From Litoreibacter janthinus (GTDB lineage Bacteria > Pseudomonadota > Alphaproteobacteria > Rhodobacterales > Rhodobacteraceae): a stretch of DNA of 64,000 nt. Positions 1 through 8,310 of this stretch are shown one piece after another; positions within the stretch are counted from its first letter, which is position 1; each line of letters starts with the position of its first letter. The notes under the pieces were generated by a model. That model ran no database searches and had not been told where the DNA came from. It was given only the letters and a program-made list of their open reading frames with translations. The position numbers and the translations under genes were made by a program. The stretch is taken from positions 2,549,751 through 2,613,750 of the forward strand of contig NZ_FOYO01000001.1 in NCBI RefSeq assembly GCF_900111945.1. Reading direction: 5' to 3'.

Positions 1-589
1 CCCAGACGGAATTCAGCATGAAACTCTCTGAAAGACCTTCCGCATAGTTCTCATTGGTCGCCATGCCGCGGTAGAAGGCCAGATTGGAGTTCAGGGCGCC
101 TGCCACGTTGCTTTCAATCAGATCGTTCGCCTTGATGAATTCCTGATACATCAGATACAGCGCGGGGTCGTCTTTGCGCAGCTTTGCCACGTTGGCGGCC
201 GCTGCCGCCTCCCCCGCGTCGGAGTTCAGCGCTTTGCGCGCGTCGATCTCAATCTGCACAATGCGCTTACCCAAATCACTTTCGAAAAAGACCACGGCGG
301 CTTCTGACTCCTCGATCCCTTCGACGGTTTTCATGCCTTCCAGAAATGCGACCTTTGCCTTTTGCGGATCGTAGATGCGCTTTAGCCGCGCGGTCCATGC
401 CGGTGACAGGGTCACACCATCGTTGCTGGAAAGGTCCTGACCGGCTTCCACGCCCTCGTCGCGCAACACCTCGAACACTGTATCCATATCCAACGCGGTG
501 AAGTAGCGCTCGATAATCGAAGCACTCTGGGCGGAGACGGACGCAGCCGAAAGCATCAATACGGTGAAGGTAACAGTAAGTAGGCGCAT
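1..589 (-). CDS. Secreted DUF2059-like protein, C-terminus cut by window edge
   Basis: A leftward reading frame with no stop before the edge; 196 residues are visible. The start ATG is preceded by AAGGAAAC, a good ribosome binding site. The N-terminus (MRLLTVTFTVLMLSAASVSA) is a typical Sec signal peptide with cleavage expected after VSA, so the product is periplasmic or secreted. The mature part is helix-rich and acidic, with pieces such as RYFTALDMDTVFEVLRDEG and FLEGMKTVEGIEESEAAVVFFES that recall DUF2059 proteins. The family has no defined biochemical role. No cysteines or catalytic motifs are seen. The family call is from memory of the family's style and is moderate; that the gene is real is more certain. 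Confidence 0.65.
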   Translation of the reverse strand, partial: MRLLTVTFTVLMLSAASVSAQSASIIERYFTALDMDTVFEVLRDEGVEAGQDLSSNDGVTLSPAWTARLKRIYDPQKAKVAFLEGMKTVEGIEESEAAVVFFESDLGKRIVQIEIDARKALNSDAGEAAAAANVAKLRKDDPALYLMYQEFIKANDLIESNVAGALNSNLAFYRGMATNENYAEGLSESFMLNSVW

Positions 590-769
590 TGCGTTTCCTT
601 TGGGCATGCTTCGAGCCAACGATAAGCCCCCGCTGTGTTTGCTACAATGGCCCCGCGGATGAATTTATTGAGAGTGGCGAACCCTTGCGCGGAAAACGTC
701 ACAGATGGGCTTGCAGCGAACGAAGTTGCCCGCTAAACCCCGCCCACCTGATCACAATTCAGCCTTTGC

Positions 770-859
770 GGAGAGGTGCCGGAGTGGTCGAACGGGACGG
801 TTTCGAAAACCGTTGAGCTCGAGAGGGTTCCCAGGGTTCGAATCCCTGTCTCTCCGCCA
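770..859 (+). tRNA. tRNA-Ser (anticodon CGA)
   Basis: A 90-nt cloverleaf with encoded CCA. The acceptor stem GGAGAGG pairs with the 3' TCTCTCC (last pair G-T), followed by discriminator G. The anticodon stem ACGGT/ACCGT holds loop TTCGAAA, so the anticodon is CGA (804-806). A long variable arm follows, as expected for a class II serine tRNA, and the T-arm carries GGTTCGAATCC. It reads UCG codons, common in this GC-rich genome. Confidence 0.97.
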
Positions 860-900
860 AAATTTTCCATTCTTTTAATACAGTTATTTGCGCAGCGCGT

Positions 901-914
901 TTGACTCAGGTCAA
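901..914. promoter_or_regulatory. FNR-type inverted repeat TTGAC-N4-GTCAA
   Basis: TTGACTCAGGTCAA is a perfect inverted repeat with the half-site length and 4-nt spacing of Fnr-family boxes (consensus TTGAT-N4-ATCAA, with C/G tolerated at the inner position). It lies between tRNA-Ser and the RsbQ-like gene, about 240 nt upstream of that gene, far for simple activation. Regulatory use is inference. Confidence 0.35.
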
Positions 915-1088
915 CTCAGTCCATGCGGGCCATCTCTGGGTGCAGTAGCAGGCATTCAGGCGTGCCTCCGACAGCACCTTTTTGTTCGACCCGCGACCAA
1001 CAGCATCGGGGGAATGCTGCGCGATGGTTGAACGATCGCTCAAGCAAAAGCACATGGGCCCAACACGTTGCTTAAGAGAACGAAGGGC

Positions 1089-1116
1089 TTGGAAAGCGTC
1101 CGACGTGCTATATATA
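1089..1116 (+). promoter_or_regulatory. Putative housekeeping promoter for the hydrolase-kinase pair
   Basis: TTGGAA and TATATA are separated by 16 nt and end 36 nt upstream of the hydrolase start codon. It fits a sigma-70 pattern, though the -35 is imperfect. The rest of the 293-nt gap after tRNA-Ser shows no convincing gene. Confidence 0.35.
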
Positions 1117-1152
1117 GTCCCTCACACCTTTCCGGGGTTGATTGGAAAGAAC

Positions 1153-1941
1153 ATGAGTGCAGTCGCACGGCACAACGTAAAAATCTCGGGCTCCGGTGCC
1201 CGTTCGATGGTGTTTGCCCATGGATTTGGGTGCGATCAATCGATGTGGCGGAACGTGGCTCCGCACTTCGAAGACACGTTTACAGTTGTTGCCTTTGATC
1301 ATGTTGGATCCGGCGGCTCTGACAGCAAAGCTTACGACCCCGCAAAGTACGCTACCTTGAACGGCTATGCCGCAGACGTGGTTGAAATTGCCGATGAACT
1401 CGGCATCAGGGAAGGTATCTTAGTCGGGCACTCTGTCAGTGCAATGATCGGCGCGCTGGCAAGCGCCGCAAGACCAGACATATTTTCAACTTTAATCTTA
1501 GTCGGCCCCTCTCCGCGCTATATCGACGATGACGATTATGAAGGCGGCTTCAGCGCAGAGGACATAGAGGACCTTCTTGCCTCGTTAGAGGAAAACCCGC
1601 TTGCATGGTCTGCATCAATGGCTCCGATGATCGTCGGCAATCCCGACAAACCCGAGCACGGCGAGGAATTGGCCCAGAGTATTTGCAAGCTCGACCCCGA
1701 TATTGCGACCGGATTTGCCCGTGCCACATTCACATCCGACAACCGCGATGATTTGCCGAACGTCACCGCAAGAACACTTATCCTTCAGTGCCGGAATGAT
1801 ATTATCGCCTCCGAGCGCGTGGGGGCTTATGTGCGTGACAAAATTCCGGGAAGCCAACTCGTTATGCTGAATGCCTCCGGCCATTGTCCCAATCTGACTG
1901 CGCCCGAAGAAGTTATCTCCGCAATTCGCGATTTTGTGTGA
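1153..1941 (+). CDS. RsbQ/KAI2-like alpha/beta hydrolase
   Basis: A 262-residue cytosolic alpha/beta hydrolase of the RsbQ/D14/KAI2 group. Catalytic residues are visible: nucleophile Ser94 in GHSVS, Asp216 in CRNDI, His244 in SGHCP, and the oxyanion-hole motif HGFG near residue 23. Length and triad spacing match Bacillus RsbQ (Ser96, Asp219, His247). In Bacillus, RsbQ is an upstream partner of the PAS-domain phosphatase RsbP in energy-stress signalling. The start at ATG 1153 is preferred over an upstream in-frame ATG because GGAAAGA lies just before it and family homology begins there. The stop overlaps the start of the PAS histidine kinase (TGATG), so the two are almost certainly co-translated. 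The ligand is unknown. Family call firm; role as sensor partner is inference. Confidence 0.88.
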   Translation: MSAVARHNVKISGSGARSMVFAHGFGCDQSMWRNVAPHFEDTFTVVAFDHVGSGGSDSKAYDPAKYATLNGYAADVVEIADELGIREGILVGHSVSAMIGALASAARPDIFSTLILVGPSPRYIDDDDYEGGFSAEDIEDLLASLEENPLAWSASMAPMIVGNPDKPEHGEELAQSICKLDPDIATGFARATFTSDNRDDLPNVTARTLILQCRNDIIASERVGAYVRDKIPGSQLVMLNASGHCPNLTAPEEVISAIRDFV

Positions 1942-3044
1942 TGTCTGATACTGGAGTGCTTTCTGACGAGGCGTTGATGCAGTCAAGCGCGCCTTGCGGC
2001 GTGCTCAAAACTGATCATCTCGGAACCGTCCTCGTGGCGAATGAGAGATTGGGCGAATGGTTGGGGTTATCTGCCGCTGATTTGTGCGGAACGCCTTTGG
2101 CGAAACTCTTTTCCAAGGCCAGCATGATCGTCTTTGAAACCAGTATCGTGCCACTTTTAACCCTTAAAGGCCAAATCGACGGAGCAAGTCTTGATCTCGT
2201 GAACAGTGAAGGCGCGAAGACGCCTGTATTGCTCAGCGCAGGGGTTAGCGGCTCTGGAGAGAACACTGTTACAACCTTCGTTTTCTTACTGGCAGACGCC
2301 CGACGTGCCTTTGAGCGCGACCTTGCCAAAGCCAAGGTCGAAGCCGAAACCCTACTGACTTCGTCTCAACGTGAAGGCGAGCTTCGCGAGCAGTTCATCG
2401 CGATACTGGGTCACGACCTGCGCAACCCCTTGGCCTCGATCGCTTCTGCAATGAACATTCTCTCGAGGGAGACACTGAGCGAGAAAAACGAGCGCATCGT
2501 CACGTTGACCAGAGGCAGCATTCAGCGAATGTCGCTCTTGATCGACAACATCTTGGACTTTGCGCGTAACCGCTTGGGCGATGGGATCAATCTGACTCTT
2601 TCGGAGGGGGCGACACTGGAAAGTGAGATCGAACAGGTCGTCGCTGAACTGCGTTCCGTGCACCCAGACCGGGACGTGTTACTTGATCTTCGCAATGCCG
2701 ATGACGTGAAATGCGATGTGCCCCGTCTTGGCCAACTTTTGTCAAATCTCCTAGGCAACGCGATTACCTACGGTGACCCGAAACGACCGATCCATGTTGT
2801 TGCCAGAAAATCAGCTGATAACTATTTTGAGTTGAGCGTTAAAAACTATGGCCCGCCTATTCCGCCCTGTGCGATCGAAAGGCTGTTTGATCCATTTGTA
2901 AGAAGCAACAATCATGGCGATCAAATTGGGTTGGGGCTGGGCCTCTATATAGCCTCCGAAATCGCCAAAGCGCATGATGGAAGTCTGGATGTTCGATCAA
3001 CCGAGAGCCATACTATATTCTCGCTTCGGATACCTGAGAGGTAA
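1941..3044 (+). CDS. Soluble PAS-domain sensor histidine kinase
   Basis: 367 residues with no signal peptide or membrane span, so cytosolic. An N-terminal PAS domain (about 12-120) is followed by a short coiled linker (about 122-150), a HisKA domain with the phospho-acceptor His158 in GHDLRNPL, and a HATPase_c domain with an N-box (LSNLLGNAITYG), FDPF and GLGLGLYIA near the C-terminus. There is no receiver domain and no response regulator gene next to it, so its partner is encoded elsewhere or it feeds a shared pathway. It overlaps the RsbQ-like hydrolase gene by one base. In Bacillus the RsbQ partner is a PAS-PP2C phosphatase; here the PAS domain is joined to a kinase instead. Signal and output are unknown. 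Confidence 0.9.
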   Translation: MSDTGVLSDEALMQSSAPCGVLKTDHLGTVLVANERLGEWLGLSAADLCGTPLAKLFSKASMIVFETSIVPLLTLKGQIDGASLDLVNSEGAKTPVLLSAGVSGSGENTVTTFVFLLADARRAFERDLAKAKVEAETLLTSSQREGELREQFIAILGHDLRNPLASIASAMNILSRETLSEKNERIVTLTRGSIQRMSLLIDNILDFARNRLGDGINLTLSEGATLESEIEQVVAELRSVHPDRDVLLDLRNADDVKCDVPRLGQLLSNLLGNAITYGDPKRPIHVVARKSADNYFELSVKNYGPPIPPCAIERLFDPFVRSNNHGDQIGLGLGLYIASEIAKAHDGSLDVRSTESHTIFSLRIPER

Positions 3045-3337
3045 GGTAGGCAGAGCCTGGCCCAGTGCTCCACGGCTCGACCATCCATTTGCTGTGAAAA
3101 GTGCTTTTCGTACCCTGTGCATCTCGTTGAACCGCTAGTGTCAAGAAGCGGCTTGGATGTTCTTTGGGTATTGAAGCCAGACGCTGGACAGTGCTGGCTT
3201 CGCAGCTGTGTATCAGGCCGTATACGGGTGCTGACAGGGTGAACCATGTTCGGATTGTCAGGCTGAAGTCTTTTCTATCAAGTGGCCGCAGAACAATCCG
3301 GACTCTTTTTCTCTCCACCATTCATCCCTTGCTTGCC
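3045..3337. other. Intergenic stretch without recognisable content
   Basis: 293 nt between the kinase gene and the convergent nnrU. Short open frames occur on both strands, but none has a ribosome binding site, family resemblance or codon use like the neighbours. It may be decayed sequence at the border of the denitrification island; nothing specific is seen. Confidence 0.5.
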
Positions 3338-4006
3338 CTACAGCGCCGGTACGCCGATCACGACGGGGTGCGCTAGGATCAATAGCGTGTAGGCCGTAAT
3401 TGCCAAGGCCAAGCGGAAGATGAGGCCAGACCACTGAACATCGCGATAGAACATAGGCGATTGTGCCAATTGCTCCTTTAGCGCGATCCACACCCCCTCC
3501 CCCATCTCGCGGCGTTTTCTGCGATCGATCAACCACCGACCGGCAATGGCAAAGCCAGCTAGAACTCCAAACAACAGCACATGCGCAAGGTCACCATTGG
3601 GCAACAGATGCAGCCCAGCCCAAAGTGCCAGCGCCAGCAAGATCGGATGTCGCGTCCACCGGATCAACCCCGGTCGCATCGGGTCGAACTTGTCATTGTG
3701 TTTGCCCCCGAACGAAAATGGGTTGGGTCGCGCGATGCTCAATGCCAGGACCAGACATACTATCAACATGCCCAGATGAACGACGTGACGCTGCCAAGGC
3801 ATCTGTGGCCAGAGCTGTTGATAAGGGGCCTGCCCTGCTGCCCAAATAAGCAACGCCAGCATCCCAAGCGATAAGGTGGAATAGGCCAGCCCGAACCCCC
3901 GACTGCCAATTTTAGCCACGATGCGCGATTTGATCGCTGGGCGCACGGGGATCGAATGGGTTATGAAAAACGCGGCAAAGACCGAGGCAAACCCTGTCCA
4001 AGTCAT
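3338..4006 (-). CDS. nnrU: NnrU family membrane protein
   Basis: 222 residues of polytopic inner-membrane protein with about five to six hydrophobic spans. It has the NnrU/NnuR pattern: an early HSIPVRP motif, a central ARPNPFSFGG and a WTRHPILLALALWAG segment. NnrU genes accompany nitric oxide reductase clusters in Rhodobacter and relatives and are linked to NO metabolism; the biochemical role is not settled. It is the last gene of the leftward nor operon, 3 nt behind nnrS, so co-transcription is expected. Confidence 0.9.
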   Translation of the reverse strand: MTWTGFASVFAAFFITHSIPVRPAIKSRIVAKIGSRGFGLAYSTLSLGMLALLIWAAGQAPYQQLWPQMPWQRHVVHLGMLIVCLVLALSIARPNPFSFGGKHNDKFDPMRPGLIRWTRHPILLALALWAGLHLLPNGDLAHVLLFGVLAGFAIAGRWLIDRRKRREMGEGVWIALKEQLAQSPMFYRDVQWSGLIFRLALAITAYTLLILAHPVVIGVPAL

Positions 4007-4009
4007 CGG

Positions 4010-5197
4010 TTATCCCTTCGTTTTGGGCCGCAGCAGAAGTGGACCATAGACCACGGCAAAGCCGCCAAAAGCAAAGACCCATAAGACTCCTGCCAGCTCT
4101 GTCAAACCCGGGAGCATTCCGGCCCCTAAGCGCGCCAGAACTGCCCCCAGCAGCGCAATATAGATAGCTAAAGTTGCAGGACCCGCATGCAAATCACGCC
4201 CAGTATGTCCCAGAGTAGCGCGTGTCATCACGGCCAACGTCATCGAACCAATTGCCCCCGCCATCCATAAGTGCTGAGCCGGGGCTTGCCCTTTGATGCC
4301 CATCAGGATGTCTGCCCCTAAGGCCAAAGCCCCCAATGGGATAAACATGTAGGAGATATGTAAGACCCAGACCAATGCCTCAGAGCCGCTATGTTGCCCC
4401 TCCCAACGCGCCAACCGCACCAAATGCGCAAGTCCGATCGCTACCAGTGCTACGCCTGTGACAACGGCATCTGGCGCTCTCACCCAGACAAGAAGTCCTG
4501 CGATACTCGCCAGCAGAGTGAGCTTGTCAAAGCGTTGCATCGGTGGTGTCGGACGTGCGTCGTGCTTGATGCGCACCAGCCAGTTTCGCGTGAAGGACGG
4601 TATAATCCGCCCTCCGATAAGACCGATCATCATCAAGGCAGTCGCAAGTCCCAACCGCAGCCCGATGCCTTGTGCTGCATAATCCCCGCGTGCAGCCTCA
4701 TAATGGAACAGCCCGTTGGCGAGCGTAAACACCGCCAACAACCCTAGCACCATCAGGTTGCGCCAGTTTTTCCCCGCTACGATCTCGCGCAGGATCACTG
4801 CACCCAGCACCAGCGGAAAGGCGAGGTCCAGAACCGGTGCGACCGCATAAGGCAAAAGCGCCGATATCGTGACCGCCAATCGCCCGAGGCACCACAACGC
4901 AAACAGGGCTGCTAAGGGCCATCCGACCATCGGCAAACGCCCCGTCCAGTTGGGGACTGCGGTCAGCAAGAACCCTGCCAATACCGCACTCAAATAGCCG
5001 AAGAGAAAGGCGTGCGCGTGCCACGAGACCGGATCGAACCGCGAGGGTAACGCGATCACAGCTGACAAGGATGCGATCCAGATCATCATGGCGAGTGCTG
5101 CCCAAACCGCCCCAAATAGAAAGAACGGTCGGAACCCGAAGCTAAACAGCGCCGGACCCTGCCACGCGCGCATCTGTTCTGCCGATGAAAGCGCCAT
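4010..5197 (-). CDS. nnrS: NnrS family haem-copper membrane protein
   Basis: 395 residues with about twelve hydrophobic segments. It begins with the NnrS-typical LFSFGFRPFFLFGAVWAAL and contains DPVSWHAHAFLFGYLSAVLAGFLLTAVPNWTGR, here seen as WHAHAFLFGY and AVPNWTG blocks. NnrS proteins are haem- and copper-containing inner-membrane proteins linked to nitrosative stress resistance and denitrification. The gene sits between a 79-residue membrane protein and nnrU in the nor operon, so NO-responsive control through the norC promoter is likely. Start supported by family N-terminus. Confidence 0.93.
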   Translation of the reverse strand: MALSSAEQMRAWQGPALFSFGFRPFFLFGAVWAALAMMIWIASLSAVIALPSRFDPVSWHAHAFLFGYLSAVLAGFLLTAVPNWTGRLPMVGWPLAALFALWCLGRLAVTISALLPYAVAPVLDLAFPLVLGAVILREIVAGKNWRNLMVLGLLAVFTLANGLFHYEAARGDYAAQGIGLRLGLATALMMIGLIGGRIIPSFTRNWLVRIKHDARPTPPMQRFDKLTLLASIAGLLVWVRAPDAVVTGVALVAIGLAHLVRLARWEGQHSGSEALVWVLHISYMFIPLGALALGADILMGIKGQAPAQHLWMAGAIGSMTLAVMTRATLGHTGRDLHAGPATLAIYIALLGAVLARLGAGMLPGLTELAGVLWVFAFGGFAVVYGPLLLRPKTKG

Positions 5198-5209
5198 GCC
5201 TAATAATCC

Positions 5210-5449
5210 CTACTGTGTGTCGCGGCCATCTGACACATCCATCAAATGGCGGATATGTCGGGCGAAATACCATGTGGCCGGAAGCCCGATTAGACACCCC
5301 AACCCGATCGACCAAGCAGAGGACGCCACCGGCCCGCCTATCCAGCTAAAGATCAGGGAGGCGAAAAAGACGTTCACCGCTGCAGCGCCCGCACCGAAAG
5401 GGTACAGAGCCAGCGCAATCTGCGGCGTGGACCAGCCCGAGCGTGTCAT
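5210..5449 (-). CDS. Small two-span membrane protein in the nor operon
   Basis: 79 residues, not recognised with certainty. Two hydrophobic segments are visible (about residues 9-38 and 46-63), with a charged tail (ARHIRHLMDVSDGRDTQ). Its ATG overlaps the stop of the 57-residue gene upstream (ATGA), and nnrS starts 12 nt downstream, so it is translationally embedded in the operon. Size and topology recall NorF, a small membrane protein of some nor operons, but no decisive motif is seen. Likely an accessory factor for NorCB assembly or NO handling; that is inference from position only. Confidence 0.75.
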   Translation of the reverse strand: MTRSGWSTPQIALALYPFGAGAAAVNVFFASLIFSWIGGPVASSAWSIGLGCLIGLPATWYFARHIRHLMDVSDGRDTQ

Positions 5450-5619
5450 TTTCGCGAAACCAGTCGTTGCACGAGGACCAGCGCGGCAATTAGCGCCAGA
5501 CTGCTGAGGGCAAACCAGAACTCGGCCGTGGCGGATTGCGGCTGTGGGATTGGACGATCAAAGCTGCTGGCGAAGGCCGGCATGGCGACAACCCCGAAAA
5601 GGACGGTCAAAATACGCAT
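5446..5619 (-). CDS. 57-residue membrane/secreted microprotein in the nor operon
   Basis: A short gene (57 codons plus stop). It starts 1 nt after the norD stop with AGGAG eleven bases upstream and overlaps the next ATG. The sequence begins MRILTVLFGVVAMPAFASSF, a likely signal peptide (cleavage after AFA), then a proline/glutamine-rich stretch, a second hydrophobic segment (FWFALSSLALIAALVLV) and a basic end (QRLVSRK). This gives a periplasmic N-terminus anchored by one C-terminal span, or two spans if the signal is not cleaved. Start and stop overlaps on both sides and the ribosome binding site argue for a real gene. Function not recognised. Confidence 0.75.
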   Translation of the reverse strand: MRILTVLFGVVAMPAFASSFDRPIPQPQSATAEFWFALSSLALIAALVLVQRLVSRK

Positions 5620-5620
5620 T

Positions 5621-7504
5621 TCATGTCTCCTGCGTTAAAGTGCGGTAAATGTCGGGGAGCGCCCGTGTCAGGCGCTCGGGATGGGGCAATAGTGTGAAGC
5701 CACCACGCCCGAAAATTCTGGCAAACCAATCCTGCCCGTCTTCGTCGATGACGACACCATGCAAACTAAGCCCTGCGCGCCGCGCTTCGCGCACAGCCAT
5801 GTGGCTGTCTTCTATTCCGTGCTGCCCTTCGTAATGGTCAAGATCGTTGGGTTTGCCATCAGTCAACACAATCAGAAGCTTTCGCGCGCTGGGCTGATCG
5901 GCAAGCTGCGCCGAAACATGCCGGATCGCCGCGCCCAAGCGCGTATAGTGACCGGGCTTTAACGCGCCGATATTGGCCGTGATCTCGTCGCTCATCGGGG
6001 TGTGGAACTCCTTGCAGCGCGTCAGAAACACGCGATCGCGTCGCAAAGAGGAGAACCCCCAGATACCCAGACGGTCCCCAGCCGCATCAATGCCCGCAGC
6101 TAGGGCGGCCATGGCCTCGCGGGCCACTTCGATCACGCTGGTATCGCCGATTGCGGCCTCGGTTGAGCGCGATGTGTCGATCAGGAACGCGACAGACAAG
6201 TCCCGTTCTATTTGACGCGCGGATTGCCAGATGCGGTCGCTGCCCCGTCCCGTTGCCACCAGATCAGCGCACGCGCTGAGAAGCGCGTCCAAATCCAACT
6301 CGGTCCCGTCAACTTGGCGCGGTTGCAAGATGCGGCGCGGCCGAAGCGCTTCGAATTGGCGACGCACCTCGCGAATTCGTCGCGGATCGGGGCGGTAAGG
6401 CTGCGCGTCAGGCAGTGCCGGTGCATCCAGAACGCGGCAATGGTCCTCCATGTAGCTGCGGCTGCGGTGGTTCCATTCCGGATAGGTATGGGTGCCTGCC
6501 AGTGCCTCATGATCTGCATCTGATGGTGACAAATCCAGATGCAGACGCAGGCGCGTCGCCGCTTTGCGGTCCTGCTTGGACAATGTGATGGTGTCTTGAT
6601 CGTCCGCCGCTTTTTGGGCGTTCTCGTCGTCGTCATCGTCCACACTGCGGTTGATGTTCATCGACTCCACCCATGACAGGATCGACTCGAAGCGGTGAAT
6701 GATGAAGCTGTCTTTGCGGTTTTGCTGGTCCTGATCCTTGCGCACCCCCAGCTTGCGCGACGTCAGCGCAGCGCTCGGTGGCGGTGTCGCAGGATCAGCC
6801 TGTTCGTCGGTTGCTGCCACGCCCGACCCAGGGAGCGCAAAATGCAGCCAAATCGGCACCGGCGCGAATGGCATATAGCCGCGTGGAGCCGGATCGGTCG
6901 CAAAGACAGGTGCCCCGCCACAAAGCTGGTCCCGAATTGCCGTCTCCAAAATCGCTTCTTGTGCAGGCCGGACCACATCAGGGCGCGTGGCCACGCACAG
7001 ATCGGCCATTTTCGCGTAAGTTTCCCTCAAACCGGGGCACGCAGCATATGCCGCATCGGCGGCCACGGCGTTGGCGCGAATTTGCGCGCCGTCCAGCGCC
7101 GGGCCGTCGCATGCCAAATCGAAGGTCGACACCTCACTGACTGCTGCCAAAGCCGTTAGCCAGAAATAGGCCGCGCGGTTCAAGGCGCGGTCGGGAAAGG
7201 CCGCAATCATTGGAGGGAGCGACAGGCGTTCACCGTCAAAACGCGCCACCCATTCACGGTCGCGTTCCGCCCCAAGCTTGCGTCGCAACGGCTGACGGTG
7301 CTGGGACACGGTGATACTCGCCTCCCCCAGTTCGACCCCTTGAGCACCACCAAGCGCACGAAACAGCACCGCAAGGCTTGGCCGGACCGAGGCGAGCGAT
7401 ACACCCGCCTCGGGATGCGTGACCCCCGCCCCGATCCCGCTGGCCATATCGTGCCATAGGTTGCCGACGGTTTCTTCGGGTTCCATGAGATCAAGAAGGT
7501 GCAT
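5621..7504 (-). CDS. norD: Nitric oxide reductase activation protein NorD
   Basis: 627 residues. The C-terminal third is a von Willebrand factor A domain with an intact MIDAS motif, Asp443-Thr-Ser445-Arg-Ser447 in FLIDTSRSTEA, and a later VLTDGKPND. The N-terminal part is the family-specific region, and an acidic linker (VDDDDDENAQ, near 288-297) separates the halves. NorD works with the AAA+ ATPase NorQ to mature the NorCB reductase, probably insertion of the non-haem iron. norQ lies 5 nt upstream. Length is usual for the family. No transmembrane segments, so a cytosolic partner of the membrane enzyme. Confidence 0.95.
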   Translation of the reverse strand: MHLLDLMEPEETVGNLWHDMASGIGAGVTHPEAGVSLASVRPSLAVLFRALGGAQGVELGEASITVSQHRQPLRRKLGAERDREWVARFDGERLSLPPMIAAFPDRALNRAAYFWLTALAAVSEVSTFDLACDGPALDGAQIRANAVAADAAYAACPGLRETYAKMADLCVATRPDVVRPAQEAILETAIRDQLCGGAPVFATDPAPRGYMPFAPVPIWLHFALPGSGVAATDEQADPATPPPSAALTSRKLGVRKDQDQQNRKDSFIIHRFESILSWVESMNINRSVDDDDDENAQKAADDQDTITLSKQDRKAATRLRLHLDLSPSDADHEALAGTHTYPEWNHRSRSYMEDHCRVLDAPALPDAQPYRPDPRRIREVRRQFEALRPRRILQPRQVDGTELDLDALLSACADLVATGRGSDRIWQSARQIERDLSVAFLIDTSRSTEAAIGDTSVIEVAREAMAALAAGIDAAGDRLGIWGFSSLRRDRVFLTRCKEFHTPMSDEITANIGALKPGHYTRLGAAIRHVSAQLADQPSARKLLIVLTDGKPNDLDHYEGQHGIEDSHMAVREARRAGLSLHGVVIDEDGQDWFARIFGRGGFTLLPHPERLTRALPDIYRTLTQET

Positions 7505-7509
7505 CCTGC

Positions 7510-8310
7510 TTATCCGTAAATTGTGGCGATGAGGTCGCGCAGCGCCAGTTGAACGTCTGGCTCGTCGCTCAGTGGCTCGATAACTGCGGCTTCCAGCGCC
7601 TGATTGACGCCCATCCCACCTGCCATAAGCGTCGCCGCATAGATCAAAAGACGGGTTGAGACGCCCTCTTCCAGATCCATGCCAGACAAAGCCCTGATAT
7701 GCCCTGCAAGCCGCACCAAAGGTGCCACACGACCGGGTTCCAGACCGCTTTCCTGAGAGACGACCGCAATTTCCGTTTCCGGCTTGGGGAAGTCGAAGGA
7801 GATCGACAAAAACCTTTGCCGTGTAGATGGCTTCAGGCGCTTCAGGACGTTCTGATAGCCAGGGTTATAGCTGGCCACCAACATGAAGCCCTTCGGCGCA
7901 ACCAATTCCTCACCCGTCCGGTCGATCATCAGCGTGCGGCGCGTATCTGTTAACGGGTGAAGCACGACAGTGACGTCCTTACGGGCCTCAACCACTTCGT
8001 CGAGGTAGCAGATACCGCCCTCACGCACAGCGCGAGTCAGCGGGCCGTCGACCCAAACCGTCTCCCCGCCTTTAAGCAGGTAGCGCCCGATCAGATCGGC
8101 GGCGGACAGGTCGTCGTGACATGCAACTGTATAAAGAGGCTTGCCCAATCGCGCCGCCATGTATTGCACGAAGCGAGTTTTGCCGCAGCCGGTCGGCCCC
8201 TTCAAAAGAAGGGGCAAACCGTTTTCATAAGCCGTTTCGAACAGGTCGCACTCTTGCGCGGTGGACTGATAGAACGGCAGTGTCGGAGTGGTTGCGATAT
8301 TCATGTTCAC
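7510..8310 (-). CDS. norQ: NorQ, MoxR-type AAA+ ATPase for NO reductase maturation
   Basis: 266 residues. Walker A GPTGCGKT is at 38-45, Walker B CYLDEV at 101-106, and a sensor/arginine region (RLKPSTRQRFLSI) follows near 185. It belongs to the CbbQ/NorQ branch of MoxR ATPases, which pair with a VWA protein (here NorD) to remodel a metalloenzyme target. The start codon overlaps the norB stop by 4 bases (ATGA), indicating translational coupling. Cytosolic; required for active NorCB in studied denitrifiers. Confidence 0.96.
   Translation of the reverse strand: MNMNIATTPTLPFYQSTAQECDLFETAYENGLPLLLKGPTGCGKTRFVQYMAARLGKPLYTVACHDDLSAADLIGRYLLKGGETVWVDGPLTRAVREGGICYLDEVVEARKDVTVVLHPLTDTRRTLMIDRTGEELVAPKGFMLVASYNPGYQNVLKRLKPSTRQRFLSISFDFPKPETEIAVVSQESGLEPGRVAPLVRLAGHIRALSGMDLEEGVSTRLLIYAATLMAGGMGVNQALEAAVIEPLSDEPDVQLALRDLIATIYG

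Noticed and set aside
770..859. Integration site at the tRNA-Ser gene
   Set aside because: No second copy of the tRNA 3' end and no integrase in the following sequence.
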